38,665 nt of DNA from UBA993 sp964436815 (GTDB taxonomy: Bacteria; Bacillota; Dethiobacteria; DTU022): contig CAYTER010000018.1 of NCBI GenBank assembly GCA_964436815.1, positions 1 to 38,665 on the forward strand. Direction: 5' to 3'. The notes under the pieces were generated by a model that made no database searches, was not told the DNA's origin, and was given only the letters and a program-made list of their open reading frames with translations. Positions 14,091-22,479 of the stretch are shown here, in pieces. Position 1 is the stretch's first letter; each line of letters begins with the position of its first letter. Both the position numbers and the translations under genes were made by a program.

Positions 14091-14936
14091 TTACCGGACG
14101 ATTAAAACCGGTTTTGCCGACTGCCTCACAATCTGGTCGGCATTGCTGCCGATTACCAGTTCATCAACCATGCTCCTGCCTTTCCTGGAGATAGCCAGGA
14201 GTGAAACCTCGGGGCTTTTGGCAGCCTCGATCAGAACCTCCGAAGCAATACCGACCACCACCCGGGTTTCTACCTCAAAACCCCGGTGCTCAAATTCTTT
14301 TTTCCAGTCATCGAGCTTCACATAGGCTTTTTCAGTATTTTCCTGAAGCTGTTCCCTGGTAAAGCCTTCGTCGACAACGTTGTAGAGGATTAATTTGTTA
14401 AATATACCGGGATGATCGAGAAAGTTGTCGAGAATCCGCAGCGAGCCCCGGGAAAAATCAGTAGCGAGCACCGCTGTCGCCGGTTGACCATCGTTGAAGA
14501 TGGGGATGCGGCTGAAGTTGCCTTCCTGACGCAGGTATTTTTCAACCAGGATCGGCACCTTGGTGCCACGGATCACATCGGCAACCGTACTGCCGAGGAA
14601 CAGTTTGCGAACAAGGCCCCCTTCTCCGAAGGAACCGATCATGATCAGATCAACATGCTCTTCACTGGTGAGGCTGATGATTTCTTCCGTAGGGTTACCC
14701 ACCGGTTGTTTGATAGTAACCCGGATCCCTTCTTTTTCAAGCTCGGCCTTCTTCTCTTCAATCCTCTCCAGAAAACGCTTCCGGTGTTCGCTGATTCCAA
14801 TACCCACTTTTTCACGGCGGATTACATGAACTACCAGCAGTTCTTCCAGGCCTAACTTTTTCAAATCATCTGTCGCATTCATCAGCTCCATAGAAGGACC
14901 TGACAGGTCGATGGCAACCAGTACTTTTTTGAACAA
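14091..14936 (-). CDS. universal stress protein, tandem UspA domains
   Basis: A 281-residue protein with two UspA folds (about 1-135 and 150-281). Each keeps an ATP-binding G-2x-G-9x-G(S/T) motif: GSFGEGGLVRKLFLGST in the first and SRKGRSMVDELVIGSN, with Ser in place of the first Gly, in the second. Both domains end in the usual PILVEK or PVLIVR strand. Such proteins bind ATP or adenylates and act in stress survival. The start is TTG 14934-14936, with GGAGG 8 nt upstream. It lies between the zinc-ribbon protein and the permease in the same direction with short gaps. Confidence 0.92.
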   Translation of the reverse strand: MFKKVLVAIDLSGPSMELMNATDDLKKLGLEELLVVHVIRREKVGIGISEHRKRFLERIEEKKAELEKEGIRVTIKQPVGNPTEEIISLTSEEHVDLIMIGSFGEGGLVRKLFLGSTVADVIRGTKVPILVEKYLRQEGNFSRIPIFNDGQPATAVLATDFSRGSLRILDNFLDHPGIFNKLILYNVVDEGFTREQLQENTEKAYVKLDDWKKEFEHRGFEVETRVVVGIASEVLIEAAKSPEVSLLAISRKGRSMVDELVIGSNADQIVRQSAKPVLIVR

Positions 14937-14982
14937 GTGAAAAACCTCCCTGCAGCATGTTCAACGCATTATACCAAAATAA

Positions 14983-16086
14983 TTATCCTTGTCGTTCAGC
15001 TGTTTCATAAATACCCTGGATTGTTTCATAGGCCTGAGTAGCCACAATTTTTATTACAGTGAAAATTGGTACAGCCAAAATAATACCGAGCAAACCTCCA
15101 AGACGGCCGGCTAGAAGCACAACCAGGATAATCGCCAGGGGACTGATAGCCAGTTTACGGCCGACCACCTGCGGCCGGATTACCATTGCATCAAGCTGTT
15201 GTACGATAACGATCACAATAATTACTTTCAAAATCATTAACGGTGAATCGATAGCAGCGATCAATACCGCCGGTACAGCGCCGATAAAAGGACCTAAAAT
15301 TGGCACCACATTGGTAATCAGCACAAAAACAGCTAACACAAGAGCAAACTCAAGGCCAATGATTAAAAACCCGATATAGGCCAGAATCCCGATCAGGATA
15401 CAAACCAGACCAAGTCCCTGAACGTAGGAAGCCAGTTGGTTATTGATTTCAACCAAAGAACGCAGTGTCCTTTCAACATATGGACGAGGCGTAAGTTTAC
15501 CCACAACCTTGGGAACTGTACCCCGTCCGCTTTCAGCCAGCATATAATAAAGCAGGAAAGGGATCACCAAAATTGTTATAAATAGTCCGGTAATGAAATT
15601 TAAGATCAGGGTAATGCTGTTCAGCGCGTAAGTCAAAGAATTATTAATGGCATTGGGAATCAATTCTGAAAGATGCTCAATACTTAAGGCATCAAGATCA
15701 AATAGCTGCCTGAAAAGGGGTATTTCTTTAAGCGACTCGAAAACAGCCAACAGCTGGTCAACTTTATCGGGCAATGTTATTAAGAGTGCGGTGAATTCCT
15801 GCTGCAAGCTCGGGCCAATTAGGGCTATTAAACCAGTTATGACCGCTGCGAAAACGAGGTAAGAGATCAGTACGGCTATAGATCTGGGGATTTTGTGATT
15901 TGAAAGCCAGTCGACCAGCGGTATCAGCACATAGTAGAGAGCACCTGAGATTAAAAATGAATAAAAGAAAACCTCAACGGCAATAATCAGCGGGCGAAAA
16001 ATAAAAGCAGTCTGGCTGCCCACAAGGATAATCAATAAAAACAAAAGAATGGCTACACCAGCTTTAAACAGTTTAGAATCCCACAT
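14983..16086 (-). CDS. AI-2E/PerM-family membrane transporter
   Basis: A 367-residue polytopic membrane protein of the AI-2E transporter (PerM/TqsA/YtvI) family. It has paired N-terminal helices, an extracytosolic segment, then a helix-rich C-terminal half. The signature PILGPFIGAVPAVLIA lies near residue 263, and QQLDAMVIRPQVVG and the LAGRLGGLLGIILAVP segment follow. Members export small molecules or act as Na+/H+ antiporters. The autoinducer role is established only for a few. ATG 16084-16086 follows GGGGAG. It is divergent from the chagasin-like gene. Confidence 0.92.
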   Translation of the reverse strand: MWDSKLFKAGVAILLFLLIILVGSQTAFIFRPLIIAVEVFFYSFLISGALYYVLIPLVDWLSNHKIPRSIAVLISYLVFAAVITGLIALIGPSLQQEFTALLITLPDKVDQLLAVFESLKEIPLFRQLFDLDALSIEHLSELIPNAINNSLTYALNSITLILNFITGLFITILVIPFLLYYMLAESGRGTVPKVVGKLTPRPYVERTLRSLVEINNQLASYVQGLGLVCILIGILAYIGFLIIGLEFALVLAVFVLITNVVPILGPFIGAVPAVLIAAIDSPLMILKVIIVIVIVQQLDAMVIRPQVVGRKLAISPLAIILVVLLAGRLGGLLGIILAVPIFTVIKIVATQAYETIQGIYETAERQG

Positions 16087-16234
16087 TTATTCTCCCCGCA
16101 TTCTGTAAACTCTTGGGTCTAGTTTAGAATTTTATTCGACGCTTGCCTGTTAAAACCTGCTAAGGAAGCTTTTACTTCGCCTCTGGTAAGATGAGAAAAT
16201 TGCATCCTTATGTTTGGCTAATCTATATTTCTCA

Positions 16235-16264
16235 TTGACGCGTTTCTTTGAGGCATGATATATT
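16235..16264 (+). promoter_or_regulatory. sigma-A promoter of the chagasin-like gene
   Basis: TTGACG (16235-16240) and TATATT (16259-16264) are 18 nt apart, each matching 5 of 6 consensus positions. Transcription would start near 16271. An upstream in-frame ATG at 16248 falls inside the promoter, which supports the start at 16320. Confidence 0.6.
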
Positions 16265-16319
16265 TTGGCCATCAGTTACATTTTTTCTTAATCATTTTCA
16301 AACGGAGGGCTATCTGCTT

Positions 16320-16709
16320 ATGAGTAACAAATTAATAATCTATCTGTTAGTACTGCTTGCCTTTTTTACAGTATCGGGCTGCGGATCAAGCGAGCCTGAA
16401 AGTTACAGCAATCCTGCGGAAACGATCTCTGTAAAAGTTAATGAGGAGTTTGTCATAGCTCTTGAAGCCAATATTACTACCGGTTTTAACTGGGTAGAGG
16501 TTTTTGATGAGTCGATGCTGACCCTGGTTAACCGCACTTATATTCCTGATGAAAATGAGGAAGGCCGGGAAGGGGTCGGCGGAACAGATCATCTGCGTTT
16601 TAAAGCCCTGCAAACCGGCAACACACAAATTGAACTGACCTACAAGCAGCCCTGGGAAGAAGACAGTGAAGACGATGCAACGTTGATCTTCAATGTTGTA
16701 ATTGAATAA
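16320..16709 (+). CDS. chagasin-like (I42) cysteine-protease inhibitor lipoprotein
   Basis: A 129-residue predicted lipoprotein. The signal peptide ends in VSGC, a lipobox, at about residue 20. The three inhibitory loops of the chagasin/I42 family are recognisable: NITTGFNW (family NPTTGYxW), GVGGTDHLRFKA (GxGG) and YKQPW (RPW-like). The family blocks papain-type cysteine proteases. ATG 16320-16322 has GGAGGG about 10 nt upstream and places the hydrophobic signal correctly. It is monocistronic, with terminator-like hairpins on its 3' side. The target protease is unknown. Confidence 0.85.
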   Translation: MSNKLIIYLLVLLAFFTVSGCGSSEPESYSNPAETISVKVNEEFVIALEANITTGFNWVEVFDESMLTLVNRTYIPDENEEGREGVGGTDHLRFKALQTGNTQIELTYKQPWEEDSEDDATLIFNVVIE

Positions 16710-16714
16710 TATTT

Positions 16715-16732
16715 AAGCGCTAACCGGCGCTT
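16715..16732 (+). terminator. short hairpin after the chagasin-like gene
   Basis: AAGCGC (16715-16720) pairs with GCGCTT (16727-16732) across a 6-nt loop, followed by ATTTAA. It lies a few nt after the stop codon. Confidence 0.45.
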
Positions 16733-16757
16733 ATTTAACCCCGGCCGATAGCAGCAA

Positions 16758-16799
16758 AATATAGGCGACAACTGCTTTATTAGAGTTGCCGCCTATATT
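16758..16799. terminator. bidirectional terminator-like hairpin between convergent genes
   Basis: AATATAGGCG-a-CAACT (16758-16773) pairs with AGTTG-c-CGCCTATATT (16784-16799) with one A/C mismatch and a 10-nt loop. ATTTAA follows on the plus side and TTTTGC on the minus side. It separates the chagasin-like gene (+) from the solute-binding gene (-). Confidence 0.75.
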
Positions 16800-16830
16800 A
16801 TTTAATGGTTCAAATCAAGTTAGCTTTATT

Positions 16831-17628
16831 TCAGTTGATCAGCGACTCAATATAGGCCGGATCGCCGTACTTTGTTTCAATTTTTTCAATCAGGGTCTTG
16901 TCATCTTGATCACGTTCGCTCTTCAGCCGGTCAAGCGCCTGCTGCCACGCTAGAACTACCTCGTCTGGCACATCTTTGCTGAAAGCAATATAGAGATTGG
17001 CATGGATGATCACTGCCGGTATTTCGATCACCAGGTCAGGATCCACCCCGGCCTGGTTTGCCGTGATTAGAAAACCAGCCCGGTTGCCAAGCCACAGGTC
17101 AACTTCACCGGCAGCCAGTTTTTGCAGGGCTTCGCTGTCAGTCGGGCTCTCGACCAGGTTTTTAAAGCCTTGATCTGTTAAGTAAGCCGCCCCGGCATCA
17201 CCCGTATAAACAGCAATCTTATCGACTTCTTTTACATCCTCCAGACTGTTCAGCACCGCACCAGAGTCTTTGCGGGCATAAAAGATCTGCTCGTAGAACC
17301 CGACTGGTCCGACCCACTTAAACAGTTCTTCGCGCTCTGCCGTGCGATTAAGGGAATAGAGAGCCACCCCGGGACCTTTCTGCGCCAGTTCGATAGCCTC
17401 GCTTAAAGGTATAAGTTCGATAGCGCTCTCAACTCCAACATCTTGCATGATCAACTGCACTATTTCGGTGCTTTGCCCGGTAACTTCACCATTTTTGTCC
17501 GTAAAATTATAGGGCGGGTAATCTTCGGTTAAAATTCTGAGCTGTTCGTATCCGCCAGGCGTATCAGCGCCCGAGCAGCCGGCCAGCAGCAGTAAAGCAA
17601 GCAAAACAAATATTATCTGTTTTTTCAT
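16831..17628 (-). CDS. amino-acid-type ABC solute-binding lipoprotein (SBP_bac_3)
   Basis: A 265-residue family 3 extracellular solute-binding protein with a lipobox (LLLAGC) near residue 17. The N-terminal core shows LRILTEDYPPYNFTDKNGEV, typical of amino-acid binders, and VGFYEQIFYARKDSG marks the second lobe. ATG 17626-17628 was chosen because the lipoprotein signal begins there and AAGGA lies about 10 nt upstream. A longer frame starting at 17661 lacks a ribosome site. No ABC permease or ATPase gene is adjacent, so it is an orphan binder that may work with a remote transporter or in signalling. Confidence 0.88.
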   Translation of the reverse strand: MKKQIIFVLLALLLLAGCSGADTPGGYEQLRILTEDYPPYNFTDKNGEVTGQSTEIVQLIMQDVGVESAIELIPLSEAIELAQKGPGVALYSLNRTAEREELFKWVGPVGFYEQIFYARKDSGAVLNSLEDVKEVDKIAVYTGDAGAAYLTDQGFKNLVESPTDSEALQKLAAGEVDLWLGNRAGFLITANQAGVDPDLVIEIPAVIIHANLYIAFSKDVPDEVVLAWQQALDRLKSERDQDDKTLIEKIETKYGDPAYIESLIN

Positions 17629-17666
17629 GGCATCGTTATCCTTTGTCTTTAGTCCTTTCATTAAGA

Positions 17667-17715
17667 GCGGCAGCCGGTTAACAAATTATCCCATTTTGCT
17701 GCAGCCAACTGCCGC
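17667..17715 (-). terminator. hairpin between repeat lipoprotein and solute-binding genes
   Basis: GCGGCAGCCGG (17667-17677) can pair with CCAACTGCCGC (17705-17715). In the minus-strand RNA this is 11 pairs including two G-U wobbles, with a 27-nt loop. There is no U-tract. It may be the transcript end of the upstream lipoprotein gene. Confidence 0.3.
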
Positions 17716-17729
17716 CCTGTTTAGAGGCC

Positions 17730-19769
17730 TCAACTTCCGGGCATTATATTACCATCATCCTGGTTATCTGGATCATTGATTGGTCCGGGCATCGGCCCAG
17801 GCAGACCAATGAACTCAAATTCAATTGTAAAGTTGATCGTGCCGCCAGGCTGTAAAATTACTGAAGAGGCAATGACCCGATCAAAACGCGATTGCGGCGG
17901 CCCGCCGCTGACATAACCCACACTATATTCGCCGGGTGGAGCGTTGCCGAAACTGCGCGGCACTCTACTGCCCGATTCCACGTACGGTCCGCGGATCACG
18001 TAGCTTACTTCACCCTGCCAGGGTTCCCCGCTGATCGTAGCGTTGACATTAACGGTACCGTTTTGCTGTGAAGCAAAATGCAGGGTATAGGTAACCGCGC
18101 TGCCGGCCTTCAGGGACTGAGTCGGCGACGGCGATATACCGGTCAGCACCGCTCCGGTAGGCCCGCCCGAATTGTAATTAAGGGTATAGGAGCCGGTAGG
18201 CATGGAGCTGAAAGTTTGCGGAATGCTGCTGGCCGAGTTATAAGATGGTCCACTCAGCGCGTAGCTAATTGATCCCGAACCCATTGCCGTCTCCCAGGGC
18301 TGCCCGTCAAGCACAGCGTTTATGTAGATGGTGCCGCTACTGGTTCGTTCAATAAAGTTAAGAGTATAAACAATAGTCTTGCCCTGAGCGAGGGTCTGGG
18401 TCGAGGCAGGACTGATTTCCGACAAAGTGGCATTCTCAGGCCCCCCACCCTTGTAGGAAACCGTATACTTGCCGACCGGGGCATGATCATAGACACGCGG
18501 CACCTGGAAATCGCCGACATCCATCGCCCCACTAACCTTAAAGTCAACCTGGCCCGACCAGGGCTGGCCGTTTAAAGTAGCCCGCACTTCGACTTTACCG
18601 GTTTGCTGCGTTGTCGAATAATTGAGGACGAAACCGCCGGTTCGCCCGCTGTTCAAGGTTATTTTCTCAGCAGGGTTGATGTTTTTCAGGGTCGCTCCGG
18701 ACGGCCCACCAGACTTGTAACTAATCGTATATTCTCCGGCCGGCGCATTTTTCAACTCGATCGGTACTGAATCGTAGGTGCCTGATACGGGACCGCTGAT
18801 CGAGTACTGCACCGGTCCCGACCACTTGGAGCCGTCGAGTTGGGCTCCGATGGTCAGCGTTGCCGTTTTCTCCGTTGTAAAGTTAAGCGTATAAGTAATG
18901 GTTCCTCCAGCCGCTACAGTTTGCACTGCCGCCGGAGAAATATTTTTCAGCACCGCCCCGGATGGCCCGCCATCCTTGTAGGAAAGCGTATATTCACCGG
19001 CCGGGAGATTCTGCAGGGTTTCCGGTAAAAGGGTTACCGTTTCGCTGTAAGGCCCCTTGATGGCGCATCTTAAATTGCCGGACCAGGGCTGTCCGTCAAG
19101 GGTGGCATTGATTTTAATCGAAGCTGTCGATTCTGAGTAAAACCGCAGTTCAAAATTAATCTCTTCTCCGTCGACCAAGTCAAGCGAGGAAGCCGGGGTA
19201 ACACCGGTCATTACTGCCCCTGCCGGACCTCCGCCCTTATAGGTAATGGTATATTTGCCGGCCGGCACATCGGCAAATTCCCAGGGGACAGAGCTATCCG
19301 TATCAGAAAATGGCCCGGTAATCATGTAACGCAGGCTGCCAGACCATGGTTCGTTATCAAGGAAAGCACTCACTCTTATATTGCCGCTTCCCGCTGGTGC
19401 ATCACCGGGAGTATAGAAGGTCCAGGGTGTTGACCAGACCGAACCTTCCTTGCTGCTGATCGCCAGTACTTTCCAGTGATACTGACCGTTTTCCTCCAGC
19501 GTGCCCGAAGGAACTACATACCCGGGCTCACCGATATTGTGAACATCAAGTACAATATCCTGGAAGTTGCCGTCTGCTGCCACCATCAGCCGGTAAAGAG
19601 CCCCTGCCGGTCCTCCCCAGGTCAGGGTGGGTGACAGCGAAGCTACTGTACTGCCATCCTGCGGGGTTGAAAGTTCAACAGAAGCAGACTGCTGCTGGCC
19701 GCAGCCGGATGCCAAAAAAAACAATAATGAGAAGAGAATCGCTAGAAGTATTAACGTTATTCGACGCAA
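17730..19769 (-). CDS. surface lipoprotein with six tandem PWSG/GGP beta repeats
   Basis: A 679-residue predicted lipoprotein. TTG 19767-19769 is preceded by AAAGGAG with 8-nt spacing and begins a signal peptide ending in LASGC. A longer frame to 19853 has no ribosome site. Residues about 35-130 form an FN3-like domain (NGQYHWKVLAIS). Then six tandem repeats of about 82-90 residues follow. Each contains LDGQPWSG, a GP turn, PAGEYTLSYK, GGPSGAVLK-ISPA and a final TYTLNF strand. Variants are W-S-G to W-E-T in repeat 5. The C-terminus is Pro/Asp-rich. No catalytic motif was seen. The repeats resemble CnaB/Ig-like adhesin or stalk modules, but I do not recognise the family. It begins the surface locus that runs to the end of the window. 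Confidence 0.85.
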   Translation of the reverse strand: MRRITLILLAILFSLLFFLASGCGQQQSASVELSTPQDGSTVASLSPTLTWGGPAGALYRLMVAADGNFQDIVLDVHNIGEPGYVVPSGTLEENGQYHWKVLAISSKEGSVWSTPWTFYTPGDAPAGSGNIRVSAFLDNEPWSGSLRYMITGPFSDTDSSVPWEFADVPAGKYTITYKGGGPAGAVMTGVTPASSLDLVDGEEINFELRFYSESTASIKINATLDGQPWSGNLRCAIKGPYSETVTLLPETLQNLPAGEYTLSYKDGGPSGAVLKNISPAAVQTVAAGGTITYTLNFTTEKTATLTIGAQLDGSKWSGPVQYSISGPVSGTYDSVPIELKNAPAGEYTISYKSGGPSGATLKNINPAEKITLNSGRTGGFVLNYSTTQQTGKVEVRATLNGQPWSGQVDFKVSGAMDVGDFQVPRVYDHAPVGKYTVSYKGGGPENATLSEISPASTQTLAQGKTIVYTLNFIERTSSGTIYINAVLDGQPWETAMGSGSISYALSGPSYNSASSIPQTFSSMPTGSYTLNYNSGGPTGAVLTGISPSPTQSLKAGSAVTYTLHFASQQNGTVNVNATISGEPWQGEVSYVIRGPYVESGSRVPRSFGNAPPGEYSVGYVSGGPPQSRFDRVIASSVILQPGGTINFTIEFEFIGLPGPMPGPINDPDNQDDGNIMPGS

Positions 19770-19937
19770 AACACTTACTCCTTTCGAGCATAAATATGAT
19801 GCTATGGTAATTGGGAACAAAAAAATTATGCTGCCGATCACTCCCCTGCGCATTTAATTGCTAATAAAATATTAATAACCATTCTTAAAGATAGTAAAGT
19901 AATTGCGATAGTATTCTATTGTAGATTGATAAATCCT

Positions 19938-22313
19938 TTATTTATTAATAGCCTCCAAATAGATTTGCGCCTCTTCGTAGTAAAGTTCCCCTTCGCTGAT
20001 CTGCCGGAAATAGTTGGCTGCCTTTTCATAATAGCCAAGCAGGTAATTGGCGCGACCAAGGATAAAGGTTAAAGCCTTAGTATCACCTATTTTTTTCTGC
20101 ATGGCGCGTTCTATAATTGTAATTCCTGCCAGTAATCTTTCGGCTTCCATAGTGCTGTTATTCTCAAGATAAAACTCCATCAGACGCAGGCGAAAAAGCG
20201 CAGCCTGTACATATGGCTCCCGCTCTAAGGGTCTTAATGTAATTACCCGGTCAATTAAACTCAAGCCCTCCCGCACATCTACGTAATTGACCATCAGCTC
20301 CCCGTAACGAAAAGTGTATAGCGGATTGTAAGGTTCAAGATCGTAGGCTTTTTGGGCAAGGTAAACGAGTTGTTGAAGCTCTGTTATACTCCCTGAAGGT
20401 CTGGCCTGGTCATCAAATAGAATACCTAGATTATGGTAATTGTCAGCTCTTAACGGATCTAATTTAATGGCTTGACCAAGTTCAACAACAGCAGCTGTCA
20501 GATCACCACGGGCTAAATTCTGTTGCGACCGCAAAGTACTAAGGTAACCATTTAGCAAAACAAGGTTATAAATAAGCAAACTAATACCAACAAAAAGTGC
20601 CATAGCAACAGTTATATTTTTACTCCAACCTTTTCTGGTTTTTTTATCTTTACAGGATAATTTGCCAAACCAACTGTGATTATCCATGCTCCTAATTATC
20701 CCCAGCAAAACAAATAAATAAATCCCGATTGCAGCCAGTGAAAAATTCCAGTCAATTATACTATGGGCTCCAAGGACAGCAACTGGTAAACAGACAGCAG
20801 CCCAGCCTTGCCTGATTGATGCAGATACCTTGGGTTTGAGACAATTAAAGTAAAAAGCCACCCCTAAACTAATCCAGATACCGATAAAAGCCAGAAATCC
20901 AAAGATACCTGCCTCGATCCAAACCTGTAAAAAGTGATTATGTACTTCAGTCGAATAATAAACCCGATTTTGATAGCCCTGGTAAAGTGCCGCCCAGCCT
21001 CCACCTCCTGTACCGAGTAGGGGGTAATCCTTAATGATGCAAATCGCATCTCGATACATCTCGATTCGCGCTTCAAAGTTTCCTGCTGCACTGGCTGAAA
21101 AGATGCGGTTATAGAAACGTTCGGGCAAAAAGCTGCCAAATACATTTTTTAATTGTTCCTTGCCAGAATATGCTTCCTCTATATGAGTAAACTCCAAGCT
21201 TTGAGCTTTGACAGAATTTAACTTCTCGGGTTGCAATAGCCCATCAAGTGGCTGACTAAAAACCAGACCGGTAAGCACTAAGCCAATAACTAAAGTAGAG
21301 GTTGCAACAATCCTTGCTTTATTTCTGCCGTTTTTTAAAGTTTCTACTAGTAGACCTAAGACGCCAGCAACCAAAGCTGCTGTAATAATCGGCCACCAGC
21401 CCTGAACCGGATTTAGAGAACGGAACAACGGATCGGCATAGAAAGCAGCCGGTAAAGCAGGAATTAAGGTTACAATGAAATAAAGGAAACTGCGCAATTT
21501 AAAGCCTGGGGCAGTAAAAATTATCATTAGGATTAGAAGTGGGGGGGAAAGCAGCCAGACACCCCTTGAAAAAGTAAGGATGGTTGCTGTAAGCATGATT
21601 GTAGCTGGAAAAATGTATAATGAGCTATACCAACTTTTTTTAGCCAATGGGGCCAGGCTGAGGGTTAAAAAATAAGCAGCCATCAGGTAAGCAGCAGCAG
21701 TATTGGCATAACCCATCGGCGAGGCTATCCGGTAACCGGCATCATGATAGGCACCAACAATCTGCCAATGTCCGGCAGCTACCCCAAGGCTGGCTATCGT
21801 TACGATGAATGCTGCTGCCGCCATCAAGTGTAGAAGAATATAAATTCCTGGGAAATTTGTTAAAAGGCAATGCGGATTCTGTTCATTATTAGTATTCGTC
21901 TGATGGATTCTCAATAAAGGCCAGTACCGACAGATAGCAGCAACAACCAAGTAAACAACCAGGTAGGCGGCAATCTTTAAAATTTCTTCAAGAGCAGAAC
22001 GCTTGTTGACAGCCACGGAAAAAGAAGCAGTATAAGAGATAATTAGCAAGATAAGACAGAGGTCCAACGGGCTGCCTAATAATCGGCCTTCTTTAATTAT
22101 CAGGCGGAAAGCACCCCAGAGGATTAGCAGGCTAAATATTATTGCCTGAGCAATTAAAAGTTCGTGCGTAAAAAACAGGCCACGATAAAAAGGGGTTAAA
22201 AAGAGCAGCAGTGTTATAACACTAAGCATGACGATCAGGATAAAACTACTTAATAAGGTTAAAGTATTCCGGGTGTTACTATCTTTTATATTGTAATATT
22301 TTTTACCTGCCAA
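19938..22313 (-). CDS. O-antigen-ligase-like (Wzy_C) membrane protein with C-terminal TPRs
   Basis: A 791-residue protein. The N-terminal 560 residues hold about a dozen transmembrane helices. The Wzy_C/O-antigen ligase signature HNHFLQVWIEAGIFGFLAF lies near residue 460 and is preceded by a large external loop. After the last helix (about 595) come TPR-like repeats such as AAVVELGQAIKLDP and YLAQKAYDLEPYNPLYTF. Family members polymerise or transfer glycans, including in glycosylation of surface proteins or pili in Gram-positives. Start TTG 22311-22313 has GGAGGGG 5 nt upstream. Between the repeat lipoprotein and the dockerin genes, it may glycosylate surface proteins. That is inference. Confidence 0.88.
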   Translation of the reverse strand: MAGKKYYNIKDSNTRNTLTLLSSFILIVMLSVITLLLFLTPFYRGLFFTHELLIAQAIIFSLLILWGAFRLIIKEGRLLGSPLDLCLILLIISYTASFSVAVNKRSALEEILKIAAYLVVYLVVAAICRYWPLLRIHQTNTNNEQNPHCLLTNFPGIYILLHLMAAAAFIVTIASLGVAAGHWQIVGAYHDAGYRIASPMGYANTAAAYLMAAYFLTLSLAPLAKKSWYSSLYIFPATIMLTATILTFSRGVWLLSPPLLILMIIFTAPGFKLRSFLYFIVTLIPALPAAFYADPLFRSLNPVQGWWPIITAALVAGVLGLLVETLKNGRNKARIVATSTLVIGLVLTGLVFSQPLDGLLQPEKLNSVKAQSLEFTHIEEAYSGKEQLKNVFGSFLPERFYNRIFSASAAGNFEARIEMYRDAICIIKDYPLLGTGGGGWAALYQGYQNRVYYSTEVHNHFLQVWIEAGIFGFLAFIGIWISLGVAFYFNCLKPKVSASIRQGWAAVCLPVAVLGAHSIIDWNFSLAAIGIYLFVLLGIIRSMDNHSWFGKLSCKDKKTRKGWSKNITVAMALFVGISLLIYNLVLLNGYLSTLRSQQNLARGDLTAAVVELGQAIKLDPLRADNYHNLGILFDDQARPSGSITELQQLVYLAQKAYDLEPYNPLYTFRYGELMVNYVDVREGLSLIDRVITLRPLEREPYVQAALFRLRLMEFYLENNSTMEAERLLAGITIIERAMQKKIGDTKALTFILGRANYLLGYYEKAANYFRQISEGELYYEEAQIYLEAINK

Positions 22314-22389
22314 ATTATCCCCTCCATATCTTCACGGTCTACATTTCTTCATTCTTCAATCGAGCGCTTCTATCCTTCCCTTATAAGAA

Positions 22390-22415
22390 GAAGCACGCGC
22401 TATTGCGCGTGCTTC
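22390..22415 (-). terminator. perfect 11-bp hairpin downstream of a dockerin gene
   Basis: GAAGCACGCGC (22390-22400) and GCGCGTGCTTC (22405-22415) pair perfectly across TATT. On the minus strand TTCTTATAAG follows. It lies 65 nt past the stop of the dockerin gene at 22480 and shares its stem arms with the hairpin at 24418-24446. Confidence 0.75.
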
Positions 22416-22479
22416 TCAGGGCGATATTTAATGCTTAACCATTATAGTAATATGGTGATGTGTAATAATGATAACTATC

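Noticed and set aside
16248..16319. Upstream extension of the chagasin-like gene
   Set aside because: The ATG at 16248 falls within the promoter spacer, and the lipoprotein signal peptide begins at 16320 with its own GGAGG.
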